NCBI GenBank assembly: GCA_035771175.1 | Contig: CM069592.1 | Span: 40,984,623 to 41,048,622, forward strand | Direction of reading: 5' to 3' | DNA from: Paratinospora sagittata | Taxonomy: Eukaryota; Streptophyta; Magnoliopsida; Ranunculales; Menispermaceae | Length of the DNA: 64,000 bases | Part shown: piece by piece, positions 1 through 12,008 of the stretch | Position numbering within the stretch: position 1 is the stretch's first letter | How the letters are laid out: each line of letters starts with the position of its first letter | Made by a program: the position numbers and the translations under genes | Notes under the pieces: model-generated | Told to the model about the DNA's origin: nothing | Databases searched by the model: none | What the model saw: the letters and a program-made list of their open reading frames with translations, nothing else

Positions 1-1270
1 AATTGACTGTGAACTCAAGATGTGTGGCCCAGATAGTGACGTGGACCTCACAGTTGCGTCCAGAACGTGATTTACATAAAAATTTATATAAGGTATGTCT
101 TGCTTTGATTTTGGACTGGCCGAGAACGGAACATCGAAAAATTTTAAATATACATATGTATGGAGAGGAAGAAATTTTTGTCACAGATTACATAAAGGGC
201 TTGATCTCCTAGATCCATGGTCCAATTGAGCTGAAATTTTAGCAGATTATTGTTTTCTAATAGATCTTCATTATGGACGGTGAAGATCTTGGTCAGAGTT
301 GTCTACTGTGAGGTATAAGATTCAAAACACTACTGCCCAGATTTGCGGATTTTCTTGCGCAGTTTTGATCAAATGGTTGGATCTTGCACGCCCACCATTG
401 GATTGAGCTACAATTTTCCCAGAAGGTTGGTAACTGACTCATCAAAATTTTGAACGGTTAAGATGTTAAATTGGTGAGTCGTTTGCAAGAAATTAATTAT
501 CTAAGTGCAAGTAATTGCAGTAGGGATACTATTTTATTATTTAAGAGTGTTTTATTTTGTGTGGGGCCCACCATTCGCCTTATAAACTAAGGCACGACTT
601 CCCCTTCTCATTTGCACTTATTCTCTGATTTTCTCAGCTGAGGAGAAGAGAGAAAAGGGGGGGTTTGAAGAAGATTGAGCTAGGGTTGGGTTTTCTACAC
701 ATCTAATGTAAGAAATTCACCCTTTAACTCTTGAATCTTGCTTCCATAGTTGAGTAGCTTCACATAGTTTGTTTTGGGGGTGTATGCTACTGCATTTTCT
801 GGGTTTGAGACATGGTTTTGGGTTGTCTCCTTGGCCTTGCATGTCACCTATGTGGTGTACATTGGAGTCATTGAACTCACCCTAGTGTTGGTTTTGATCA
901 AGGCATAACCATGGTGAACTTGTGCCCATTTCTTTGGTCCATCTATAAGGGTTTTGGTTTCCATGTTTTGGGAATGGGCTGGGATTTGATGTGCATTGAT
1001 GTATTTGTGGATGTCTATAATTATATTGATGTCTAATGACTTATTTGGGTTTGGAATGCATGGTATTGATGTGGATTGGATCATGGAATCAATCCTTGCC
1101 ATTCTCTTGGATTGCATGTGGCTTAATTGGGTGTTTTATGGCTTGAATGACCTGTAATTGTTGGCACATAGGTACAGCCACGTTAGAGTTAAGTGTTGGC
1201 ATGTAAATTGAGGCTTAAATCATGGTTTTGGCATGTGTATGGGCTGTTATTGATAGATGTATGAGTTAAG
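1..1270. other. Non-coding, probably decayed LTR-element DNA
   Basis: I see no convincing gene here. The stretch contains a TATA-like CCTTATAAAC near 578-587, followed by a purine-rich GAGAAGAGAGAAAAGGGG run (about 642-661) and long T/G-rich sequence. This resembles the promoter and leader part of a plant LTR retrotransposon. It runs directly into an integrase-derived coding remnant at 1271, so it is probably part of the same scrambled element; no LTR ends could be assigned. The short open frames here have no recognisable protein features. Confidence 0.35.
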
Positions 1271-1493
1271 GTCTCGCCACGGAAGGGTCAGACGAGGTTC
1301 GGCGTCAGAGGAAAACTTGCTCCTAGATTGATTGGACCTTTCCAGATTGTTGAGAGGATTGGACCTGTAGCTTACCGGTTGGCTCTACCATCCCAGCCTG
1401 AGGGTGTTCAAAATGGATTCTATGTGTCAATGCTGAGGAAATACAATCATGATCCGCTGAGGAAGTCTTATCCTGATCCAACTCATGTGCAAG
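1271..1493 (+). pseudogene. Ty3-type polyprotein remnant (integrase C-terminal part)
   Basis: Frame 1271 reads SPRKGQTRFGVRGKLAPR and then LIGPFQIVERIGPVAYRLAL, followed by VSMLRKYNHDP. This is the conserved integrase C-terminal region of plant Ty3 (Metaviridae-type) polyproteins: the GKLAPR-IGPF box, then the SMLRKY box. No start codon, protease, reverse transcriptase or integrase core lies upstream. At about 1494 the frame passes straight into the satellite repeat (GCAAATTCAAAG), so it is a truncated coding fragment abutting the repeat array. Confidence 0.85.
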
Positions 1494-4400
1494 CAAATTC
1501 AAAGTTTTGATCCCAAATGAGACTTTCATGTGGTAATATAAACAAATTGACAATTTTAACTAAAACTAAATTTTCATGTGCTAATATAACCAAATTTTGG
1601 ATTTTTTCACTCAATCAGAATCTCGTGTGCTTATGTATACTAACAAATTGACAATTATCACTAAAAATGAAATTTTAATGTGCCTATATAAACAAATCTA
1701 TGGTTTTACACTCAATCAAAATTTTGTGTGCTAATGTACACAAACTCATAATTTTTACTCCAAATGAGACTTTCGTGTATTAATATAAACAAATTTACAA
1801 TTTTCACCTCAAAGGCAAGTTTTGTGTAAATAAAAAATTTGAAATTTTTAGTCAAAATGAAATTTTCATTTGCTAACATAAACAAATTTATGATTTTTAC
1901 ACTCAATCAGAATTTCATGTGCTTATATACACAAACTCATAATTTTTAATCCAAACGAAACTTTCGTGTACAAATATAAAAAAATTTAAAATTTTCACAT
2001 CAAATGCAAGTTTCGTGTGCTTATATAAACAAATTCAAAATTCTCACCCTAAATGGGACTTTCGTATGCTTATATAAGCAAATTCAAAGTTTTTTCCCCA
2101 AATGAGACTTTCATGCGCTAATACAAACAAATTGACAATTATCACAAAAAATAAAATTTAATAAACAAATTTATGATATTTACACTCAATCAGAATTTTG
2201 TGTGCTCATTTACACAAACTCATATTTTTTAATCCAAATGAGACTTTCGTGTAATAATATAAACAAATTTGCAATTTTCACCTCAAATGAAAGTTTCGTG
2301 TGCTTATAAAAACAAATTCAAAATTCTCATCCTAAATGGGACTTCCGTGTGCTTATATAAGCAAATTCAAAGTTTTTACCTCTAATGAGACTTTCATAAG
2401 CTAATATAAACAAATTGACAGTTTTCACTCAACCTGAAATTTTCATATGTAAATAAACAAATTTATGATTATTACACACAATCAGAATTTCGTGTGCTAT
2501 GTACACAAACTCAATTTTTGTTGCAAACGAGACTTTTGTGCACTAATATAAACAAATTCGCAATCTAAAATGGGAAATTCGCGTGCTTTTAAAAGCAAAT
2601 TCAAAGTTTTAATCCCAAATAAGACTTTCATGCGGTAATATAAACAAATTGACAAATGAAATTTTCATGTGCTAATATAACCAAATTTAGGATTTTTACA
2701 ATCAATCAGAATTTTGTGTGCTAATGTACACAAACAAATTGACAACTATCACTAAAAATGAAATTTTTATGTGCCAATATAAACAAATCCATGATTTTAT
2801 ACTCAATTAAAATTTCGTCTGCTTATGTACACAAACTCATAATTTTTAATCCAAACGAGACTTTTGTGTACTAATATAAACAAATTCGCATTTTTCACCT
2901 CAAATGCAAGTTTTGTGTACTTATATAAACAAATTCAAAATTCTCACCATAACTGGGACTTTTGTGTGCTTATATAAGCAAATTCAAAGTTTTTGCCCCA
3001 ACTGAGACTTTCATGCGCTAATGTAAACAAATTGACAATTATCACTCAAAATAAAAATTTCATGTGCTAATATAAACAAATTTATGATTTATACACTCAA
3101 TCAGAATTTTGTGCACTTATATACACTGGCTCATATTTTTTAATCCAAACGAGACTTTCGTGTACTACAACAAAAAAATTCGCAATTTTTACCTCAAATG
3201 CAAGTTTCGTGTTCTTATATAAACAAATTCGAAATGTCACCCTAAATGTCACTTTCGTGTGCATCTATAAGAAAATTCAAAGTTTTTACTCCCAACGAGA
3301 CTATCGTGCACTAATATAAACAAATTGACAATTTTTACTCAAAATGAACTTTTCATGTGTTAATATGAACAAATTTATGATTTTTACACTCAATCAAAAT
3401 TTTGTGTGCCTATTATGTACACAAACTCATAATTTTTATTACAAACGAAACGTTCGTGTACATTAATAAACAAATTTACAATTTTCACCTCAAATGGAAC
3501 TTTCTTATGCTTATATAAGAAAATTCAAAGTTTTTACCCCAAATGAGACTTTCTTGTGCTAATATAAACAAATTGACAGTTTTCACTCAAAATGAAATTT
3601 TCTCGTGTTAAAATGAAAAAATTATGATTTTTACACTCAATCAGAATTTTGTGTGCTTATATGTACACAAACTCATAATTTTTATTACAAACGAGACTTT
3701 TGTGTACCAATATAAACAAATTCACAATTTTCACCTCAAATGCAAGTTTCGTGTGCTTATACAAACAAATTCAAAATTTTCACCCTAAATGGGACTTCCG
3801 TGTGCTTATATAAGCAAATTCAAAGTTTTTACCCCCACTGAGACTATCATTCGCTAATATAAACAAATTGACATTTTCACTTAAAATGAAATTTTCATGT
3901 GTTAATATGAACAAATTTATGAGTTTAACACTCAATCAGAATTTCGTGTGCTTATATACACAAACTCATAATTTTTATTCCAAACGAGACTTTCGTGTAC
4001 TAATATAAACAAATTTGCAATTTTCACCTCAAATGCAAGTTTTGTGTGCTTATATAAATAAACTAAAAATTCTCAACCTAAATTGACTCTCGTGTGCTAA
4101 TATAAGCAAATTCAAAGTTTTTTCCTCAAATGAGACTTTATTTCGCTAATATAAACAAATTTATTATTTTTACACTCAATTAGAATTTCGTGTACTTATG
4201 TACACAAACTTATAATTTTTACTCCAAACAAGACTTTAATGTACGAATATAAATACATTCACAATCTAAAATGAGACTTTCATATCACTAAATATGAAAT
4301 TTTTATGTGCTAATATAAACAAATCTATGATTTTACACTCAATCAGAATTTCGTGTACTTATATACTCAAACTCATAATTTTTAATCAAAAGGAGACTTT

Positions 4401-5448
4401 CATGTACTAATATAAACAAATTTGTAATTTTCACCTCAAATGCAAGTTTCGTATGTTTGTATAAACAAATTCAAAATTCACACCCTAACTGGGACTTTCA
4501 TGTGCTTATATAAGCAAATTCAAAGTTTTTACCCCAAATGAGACATTCATGCACTAATATAAACATATTGAAAATTTCCAATCAGAATGAAATTTTCATG
4601 TGCTAATATAAAAAAATTTATGTTAGCACTAATATAAACAAACTCGCAATCTAAAATGGGACTTTCGTGTACTTTTATAAGAAAAATCAAAGTTTTTATC
4701 CCAAATGAGACTTTTATGTGCTAGTATGAACAAATTGACAATGCTCACTAAATATGAAATTTTAATGTGCTAATATAAACAAATCTATGATCTTACACTC
4801 AATCATATTTTCGTGTGCTTACGTACACAAACTCATAATTTGTAATCCAAACAAGACTTTCGTCTACTAATATAAACAAATTCACATTTTTCACCTCAAA
4901 TGCAAGTTTTGTGTGCTTATATAAATAAATTCAAAATTCTCATATTTAATGGGATTTTCGTGTGCTTATAGAAGGAAATTCAAAGTTTTTGCCCCAAATG
5001 AGATTTGCGTGCACTAATATACACAAATTGACAGTTTTCACTCAAAATGAAATTTTCATGTGTTAATATGAAAAAAATTATGATTTTTACACTCAATCAG
5101 AATTTCGTGTGCTTATGTACACAAACTCATAATTTTTATTACAAACGAGACTTTTGTGTACTAATATAAACAAATTCACAATTTTCACCTCAAATGCAAG
5201 TTTTGTGTGTTTATATAAACAAATTCAAAAATTCACACCCTAAATGGAACTTTCTTGTGCTTATATAAGAAAATTCAAAGTTTTTACTCCAAATGAGACT
5301 TTCATGCGCTAATATAAAAAAATTGAAAATTTTCAGTCAAAATGACAATTTCATTTGTTAACATAAACAAATTTATGATTTTTACACTCAATCAGAATTT
5401 CGTATGATTATATACACAAACTCATAATTTTTAATCCAAACAAGTCTT
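1494..5448. repeat. Hierarchical AT-rich satellite, block 1
   Basis: A subunit of about 49 bp recurs without a break. Each copy has a variable head (such as CAAACGAGACTTTCGTGT), then TACTAATATAAACAAATT or CTTATATAAACAAATTC, then a variable tail. Six types follow in fixed order: A (AATGAGACTTTCATGCG), B (AAATGAAATTTTCATGTG), C (CAATCAGAATTTCGTGTG), D (CCAAACGAGACTTTCGTG), E (CAAATGCAAGTTTCGTGTG) and F (AAATGGGACTTTCGTGTG). My consensus lengths of 48, 51, 47, 50, 49 and 50 sum to about 295 bp. Some units lack E (near 2560 and 4640). Copies are visibly diverged with small indels, so the array is old. Open frames here are by-products of the AT-rich repeat. Confidence 0.93.
5432..5448. repeat. Left target-site duplication of LINE copy A
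   Basis: The sequence TAATCCAAACAAGTCTT lies just before a T-run and recurs as TAATCCAAACGAGACTT at 7470-7486, with two mismatches in 17. It is part of satellite subunit D. Confidence 0.7.
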
Positions 5449-7469
5449 CTTTTTTTTTTAAGAAGAAACATATAGTATTTATAAATGTAATAGAAAAACA
5501 AGATACAAAATATTGCACCAGAAGTGCAACACACCCACACACACCCTTGCCATGACTACTACAAGATTAAATCTCTGCCCAAATTGGCACCAAAACAGCC
5601 CAGTATACACCATAACCTATTAAAGTGATACCAACTACTGACACCGAGCCTATGAACAAACTATAAAGCATAATTAGTCATAAACTCTGATTCATACAAG
5701 ATGACCAATGGGCAAACCAATTAGACACCGAAAATCCTTTTAACCATGATGATGCAAACACCCACGTGCTTGCCAAAAGTTTAATCTCATCCCACAAATC
5801 TGATTCCTCTTTTACCAAATCCTTGAATATCCGTTGGTTGAGCTCAAGCCATAATGCCCATATAGTCGCATAGACGTGATCGCGCCCACTTCTTTGTCTT
5901 GTTTTGCGAGGTTCATAGTGTGGCTTAGAGACAGTCCTTCCATCAAATTAGGAGGGGACAGCTTGTTATCTGAAATTTCTGCCCACTTGGTCCAAATTCT
6001 CCTCGTTACGCGGTAAGTGAAAAATAAGTGACCCATCGATTCTCCATCCTGCATACATAACATACAACAATGGGGGAAAAGACAAGAAGAGGGATAACGC
6101 TTCTGCAAGACATCACAAGAATTGGCCTTGCTGTGAGCAACAAGCTACCAAAACACCTTCACTTTGGAAGGAACCAGCACATTCCATATACATGACACAA
6201 GGGAGGGATCAAGAACGGGTGGGCCATCGATAAGAATCTCAAAGTAGGATTTACATGAAAAATTTCCTGATGTATCGGGTGCCCAAGACAAGGTATCCGG
6301 GGTATTTCTAAAAGTTACCTGTTCTAATCTAGATGAGAGAGTGTCGAATTCATTTTGTGCCCTTCTTGTGAGGCCTCTAATAAGGTGAAGGTTCCAAGTT
6401 GTGTGATTGGTTGGGTTTTGAGAGGCATTGTTTATGAATGACCTAACAGGTTGGTTGTGTATGGCTGAAATTTGAAAAGGTTCGGATATATGTTTGCTAG
6501 GGGGGAAGAGCCCAACCATCTATCTTCCCTGAATCGGAAGGTGTGCTCATGTCCCAACCTCAACTGGAAATGGTGTGAGAAATCATTGGCAAGGATGAAA
6601 TAAACCTCCAAGGACTTCTAAAAGATGCTCCTCTTAGCCTTCCCAAAGTTGTCCCACTTCGACCCCTCCCATGAGTGCTATCCAACTTGAGCCCATAATG
6701 AATGACTCTCCTTTCTTTGCCGCCATAGCCACTTCGAACATAGGGCAATGTTCTTCAGAGATATATTCCCAATCCCAAGCCCTCTTTTCTCCACTGGTCT
6801 GCAAACCACTTCCCACTTTACAAGACTATTCTTTGAGCCACCGCCAACCCCCTTCCATAGGAATGACTTGAACATTTTCTCTATCCTACATGCCACACCA
6901 AGCGGAATGCGAAATATGGACAAGTAGTAAGATGGTAACGCCGAAAGAACAGATCTAATGAGTGCCAACTGTCCACCTTTGGAAAGAAACACCCTCTTCC
7001 ATCCTTCTAGTTTGCCCGCAATCTTAGTAACAACCGAGTCCCAAAACACAAATGAGAGTTGATTTCCTCCTAATGGTAATCCCAAGTACTTCATTGGCCA
7101 TTACCGCATGGCGCAACCCACGTTATCCGCAAGATGGAGAATCACCACACTATCCATATTTATCCCGCTCAGCTGGCTTTTGCCCATGTTCACATTCAAC
7201 CCAGCCATCTCACTAAAGCACTAAAGGATATTGATAGAATTAATCACATTTTCCTCATCCCCATCAAGTAGAAATAAGGTGTCATCCGCGAACTGAAGCA
7301 ATGTTACCTCCACCTTGTTCGCTCCTACATCGAACCCTTTTATTAGAGAGGATTGTCTAGCTTGGTGCACCCATCTAGCTAACCCATCCGCCACTAATGT
7401 AAATAGAAATGGTGAAAGTGGATCCCCTTGCCTCAATCCACGTTCACCCATGAACTTTCCTCTCGGTAC
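5449..7469 (-). mobile_element. 5'-truncated LINE retrotransposon, copy A
   Basis: A minus-strand LINE fragment inserted in satellite subunit D. The left edge is a T-run (5449-5459), the poly(A) tail read on the other strand. Minus-strand translation gives the reverse transcriptase second half, with GLRQGDPLSPFLF and an intact FADD catalytic box (frame 7221-7451). It continues with MKYLGLPLGG, SKGGQLALIRSVLSALP and GLGIGN (6678-7094), then a zf-RVT-like zinc-binding region (6145-6519 and 5812-6108). Frames are broken between these pieces, and the endonuclease and ORF1 are missing, as expected for 5' truncation. It is not functional. Confidence 0.9.
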
Positions 7470-9401
7470 TAATCCAAACGAGACTTTTGTCTACTAATAT
7501 AAACAAATTCGAATTTTCAGCACAAATGCAAGTTTCGTGTGCTTATATAAACAAATTCAAAGTTCTCAACTTAAATGGAACTTTCGTGTGCTCATATAAG
7601 AAAATTCAAAGTTTTCACTCATAATGAAATTATCATGTGCTAATACAAAAAATTTATGAATTTTACACTCGATCAAAATTTCGTGTGCTTATATACACAA
7701 ACTCATAATTTTTATTCCAAGTCAGTTTCGTGTACTAATATAAACAAATTTTCAATCTAAAAGGGGACTTTCATGTGCTTTTATAAGCAAAATAAAAGTT
7801 TTTATCCCAAATGAGACTTTTATGTGCTAGTATGAACAAATTGACAATGATCACTAAATATGAAATTTTAATGTGCAATAAACAAATCCACGATCTTATA
7901 CTAAATCAGAATTTCATGTGCTTATATACACAAACTCATATTTTTAATCCAAACGAGACTTTCGTCTACTAATATAAAAAAATTCGCATTTTTCACCTCA
8001 AATACAAGTTTCGTGTGCTTATATAAACAAATTCAAAATTCTCACACTTAATGGGACTTTCGTATGCTTATATAAGCAAATTCAAAGTTTTTGCCCCAAA
8101 TGAGATTTTCATGCACTAATATAAACAAATTGATAGTTTTCACTCAAAATGAAATTTTCATGTGTTAATATGAAAAAAATTATGATTTTTACACTCAATC
8201 AGAATTTTGTGTGCTTATGTACACAAACTCATAATTTTTATTACAAACGAGACTTTGTGTACTAACATAAACAAATTCACAATTTTCACCTCAAATGCAA
8301 GTTTCGTGTGATTATATAAACAAATTCAAAATTCACACCCTAAATGGGACTTTCTTGTGCTTATATAAGAAAATTCAAAGTTTTTTTACCCCAAATAAGA
8401 CTTTCATGCGATAATATAAACAAATTGAAAATTTCAGTTGTCAAATGAAATTTTCATTTGCTAACATAAACAAATTTATGATTTTTACACTCAATTAGAA
8501 TTTTGTGTGCTTACATACAAAAACTCATAATTTTTAATCCAAACGAGACTTTCATGTACTAATATAAACAAATTCGCAATTTTCACCTCAAATGCAAGTT
8601 TCGTGTGCTTATATAAACAAATTCAAAATTCTCACGCTTAATGGGACTTTTGTATGCTTATATAAGCAAATTCAAAGTTTTTGCCCCAAATGAGATTTTC
8701 ATGCACTAATATAAACAAATTGATAGTTTTCACTCAAAATGAAATTTTCATGTGTTAATATGAAAAAAATTATGAGTTTTACACTCAATCAGAATTTCGT
8801 GTGCTTATATACGAAAACTCATAATTTTTAATCCAAACGAGACTTTCATGTACTAATATAAATAAATTCGCAATTTTCACCTCAAATGCAAGTTTCGTGT
8901 GCTTATATAAACAAATTCAAAATTCTCACGCTTAATGGGACTTTCGTATGCTTATATAAGCAAATTCAAAATTTTTGCCCCAAATGAGATTTTCATGCGC
9001 TAATATAAACAAATTGATAGTTTTCACTCAAAATGAAATTTTCATGTGTTAATATGAAAAAAACTATGATTTTTACACTCAATCAGAATTTCGTGTGCTT
9101 ATGTACACAAACTCATAATTTTTATTACAAACGAGACTTTCGTGTACTAACATAAACAAATTCACAATTTTCACCTCAAATGCAAGTTTCGTATGCTTAT
9201 ATAAACAAATTCAAAATTCACACTTTAAATGGGACTTTCTTGTGCTCATATAAGAAAATTCAAAGTTTTTTACCCCAAATGAGACTTTCATGCGCTAATA
9301 TAAACAAATTGAAAATTTTTAGTCAAATGAAATTTTCATTTGCTAACATAAACAAATTTATGATTTTTACACTCAATTAGAATTTTGTGTGCTTATATAC
9401 A
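7470..9401. repeat. Hierarchical AT-rich satellite, block 2
   Basis: The A-F subunit order continues exactly where copy A of the LINE interrupted subunit D. It includes an E-less unit near 7740-7800. The segments around 8040-8200, 8630-8790 and 8930-9090 are unusually alike and share the variants CTTAATGGGACTTT(C/T)GTATG and TTGATAGTTTTCACTC. This points to local amplification of one higher-order unit. Confidence 0.92.
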
Positions 9402-9402
9402 T

Positions 9403-10027
9403 TGTAACACCCGAAGATTTTATCACCTAGCCCGTACCTTAGTCTCGTTTGTGCTCGACTTTATGTGCCAACTTTTGATGTTATTTGTGTTGCATGTCTA
9501 CCATGAGTTTTAAGAAATTTATGTATGAACCGAGAAATTAGCCTATAGTCATACACATGAGAACAATTGAGTTTGGTCGAACCCAAGAAACTGGCCTAGA
9601 ATTATACAAGTGAAAATAGTTGAGTTCAGTGTTTCGGAATATTTTATGAAATGGTTTATAATTATATGCATATGATGCTTGTAGTGAATCATTATTATTA
9701 GTATTACCATTCTTGGTATTAATATCATTATCGTTATTAATATCATTATGGGTGGCTTGTTGGAGAAGCCACATTTAAGCAGCTTGTTGAGCAAGCTATT
9801 GTCATGACTTGTGACTTGTTGAGAAGACTCCATTAAACGCTCACATTTAATGCACCAATTAATGGATGAGTGAGTTGTATTTGAACATATGGTGAATATG
9901 AGAATAATTAATGGGTAAGAGAATTATATTTGAATATGGGGTGTTAGATAAGTATCCTACACATGGTGCAAGAGATTACTAGCTTTTAAAACACATCCCA
10001 CTTAACCATTCTCTCTCAATCACGTCC
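9403..10027 (+). repeat. LTR-derived left arm of large inverted repeat
   Basis: Starts TGTAACACCCGAAGATTTTA and runs to CCATTCTCTCTCAA. It matches the reverse complement of 10511-11124 over about 620 bp with scattered mismatches and small indels. Shared landmarks are TCACCTAGC, CCAACTTTTGATGTTATTTG, GTTAGATAAGTATCCTA and CACTTAACCATTCTCTCTC. It is probably the start of an LTR read on the plus strand. The spacer 10028-10510 separates the arms. Confidence 0.85.
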
Positions 10028-10117
10028 TTGAGAGATAAAAAAGGAAAAGAAAGGAGAGAAAAAAGAAGAGAAAAGGAGAGCTAGGTTTTGGGTGATGTTT
10101 GTGCTCATTCTTGCACC

Positions 10118-10277
10118 AAGGTATGAGTTTTCTCCCATTCTTTTCCATAGAAACTCCATTAATGGTGATTTCAAGCTTTCTTGCACCAAGGTATGAGTTT
10201 TCTCCCATTTTCTTCCATAGAAGTTTTCTCCATTTTCTTCCATAGAAACTCCATTAATGGTGATTTCAAGCTTTCTA
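10118..10277 (+). repeat. Local tandem duplication in the inverted-repeat spacer
   Basis: The segment starting TTGCACCAAGGTATGAGTTT and running to GGTGATTTCAAGCTTTC occurs twice. The second copy has a small internal duplication of TTTTCTTCCATAGAA. It lies in the spacer between the inverted LTR arms and is probably non-coding leader or LTR sequence. Confidence 0.75.
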
Positions 10278-10510
10278 ATGGTGTAAATCTCGCTATGGGT
10301 CACAGTTCAGGGAAAACCCAACTAAGGGTTTTGGTTGCTTGAGCTTGTACTAGCTTGTTAATGGTGGATTTGGGTGTTTTTGACCTAGAACCACGCTGAA
10401 ATCACATTTTGGAAGCATTTCTCTATGATTTTGGAGAGGTATGAGACTAGGGTTTTGATGGAAACCATTAAGGCCGAGAATGTGTGGCCCCATTTTAGCT
10501 TCCTAGGATG

Positions 10511-11124
10511 TTTTTGAGAGAGAATGGTTAAGTGGAATGTGTTTTTAATGTTAGTAATCCCATGCACCATGTATAGGATACTTATCTAACACCCCCCATT
10601 CAAAAATAATTCTCTTACCTATTAATTATTCTCATATTCACCATATGTTCAAGTACAACTCTCTCATCCATTAATTGGTGCATTAAATGAGAGCGTTTAA
10701 CGGAGTCTTCTCAACAAGTTGCTTGAATGTGGCTTCTCCAACAAGCCACCCATAATAATATTAATAAGGATAATGATATTAATACCAAGAATGGTAATAC
10801 TATAATAATGATTCACTACAAGCATCATATGCATATAATTATTAACCATTCATAAAAATATTCCGCAACACCAAACTCAACTATTTTCACACGTATAATT
10901 CTAAGCCAGTTTCTTGGGTTCGACCAAACTCAATTGTTCTCATGCGTATGACTATAAGCTAATTTCTCAATTCGTTCATAAATTTCATAAAACTCATGGT
11001 AGACACGTATGATACACATTATCAAGCAATACACAACATAAACATGCAACACAAATAACATCAAAAGTTGGCACATATGAGACTAAGATACGAGCTAGGT
11101 GATAAAATTTTCAGGCGTTACATC
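10511..11124 (-). repeat. LTR-derived right arm of large inverted repeat
   Basis: Read on the minus strand it begins TGTAACGCCTGAAAATTTTA directly after the polyprotein stop at 11118, as a 3' LTR should. It then parallels the left arm to CCATTCTCTCTC. The pair can form a stem of about 600 bp with a 480-bp loop. Confidence 0.85.
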
Positions 11125-11433
11125 TCACCCACCTTACAAGAAACTTCGTCCTCGAAGTTTAAAGTTAAGAAATTACCTCCCATGAATTCGGAGAAATGCT
11201 CCTTCATGTAGTCCTCGCGGTCCCATGTGTATTGTTCCTCGCCATGGAACTGCCACTTCACCTTGACCATAGGAATTTTCTGATTACGAAGCTTTTGCAT
11301 CTTCCGGTCAAGGATCTGGACAGGTCTCTCATCATAAGTACCATCCACCCTCAAGTCTAGGTGCCTCCAATCCAAAACACGGGTGGGATCATGATAGTAC
11401 TTTCTCAGCATCAACACTTGGAAGGCATTGTGT
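11118..11433 (-). pseudogene. Ty3-type polyprotein C-terminus (chromodomain-like)
   Basis: The minus-strand frame reads HNAFQVLMLRKYYHDPTRV, then ERPVQILDRKM, VKVKWQFHGEEQYTWDRED and finally NFEDEVSCKVGE before the stop. This is the extreme C-terminus of a plant Ty3 chromovirus-type polyprotein: the RKY box, then a chromodomain-like VKVxW...TW(D/E)xE segment, then the terminal FEDE motif. It is followed immediately by its LTR. Everything upstream of about 11434 is lost. Confidence 0.85.
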
Positions 11434-12008
11434 ACTTATTGACGAGTATTGGATGACATTTGGATTCTATTTACTGGTCACCGTTGGCTCACTCTGCATA
11501 TTCCCTTTTCAGGTCCTTCAGTACAGGATAAAGGCAAGGGAATAGCTACATCTTAAGGACCTTGCTGACGCTTGAGTTAGGTCTCAATGCAAGTGTGGGA
11601 AGTCGTTTGGTTGTTGATTTTGCATATGGTTATAATGTATTCCTTACTTTTGTAATTATGTATTTATCACACTTACCATATGTACCTAGTTGGTGAGGTT
11701 GGGATGATAGGTAGATCTATGTGGATGTGTTGGTTTTGTATCATGATTTTGGAGATTTATATTAATTATGCTTTGACATGCTTCATGATTTGGTCATGGG
11801 AGACTTTACATGTGGATTTGCTCTCAATGGGTTGACTGATGTGTGGATCATTATTGTCGATTTTGCATTTGATTGTAATGAGTAGTTGTGGATAGTAGAA
11901 CTGCACAGGTACCCACAGGTTATGACAGGTTACTATAAGGCTTGTGGGGTCTCGCTCCGGTATTCCGCACACTGTCCCGATGGGGATGGTGGTCGGGGTT
12001 GGGGGTCA
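11434..12008. other. Non-coding right part of composite insertion
   Basis: No coding capacity is seen. The segment ends with GC-richer sequence (CTCGCTCCGGTATTCCGC, then TCGGGGTTGGGGGTCA) and a terminal CA, as an LTR end would. I could not pair it with another copy in the window. Confidence 0.4.

Larger units (their letters stand above)
9402..12008. mobile_element. Composite insertion of inverted Ty3-type LTR sequences
   Basis: A 2,607-bp block interrupts satellite subunit C. It is flanked on both sides by an exact 9-bp repeat, TTATATACA (9393-9401 and 12009-12017). The left edge begins TTGTAACACCCGAAG, with TGTAACACC a common plant Ty3 LTR start. The right edge ends GGTTGGGGGTCA. Inside are two copies of the same LTR start in opposite orientation and a minus-strand polyprotein end. 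A 9-bp duplication is unlike the 5 bp usual for LTR elements, so the arrangement is either a rearranged element or material carried by another transposon class. Confidence 0.75.

Noticed and set aside
1712..1906. Small proteins within the satellite (also 9180-9380 and others)
   Set aside because: Low-complexity frames of an AT-rich repeat; not conserved between units because the subunit length varies.
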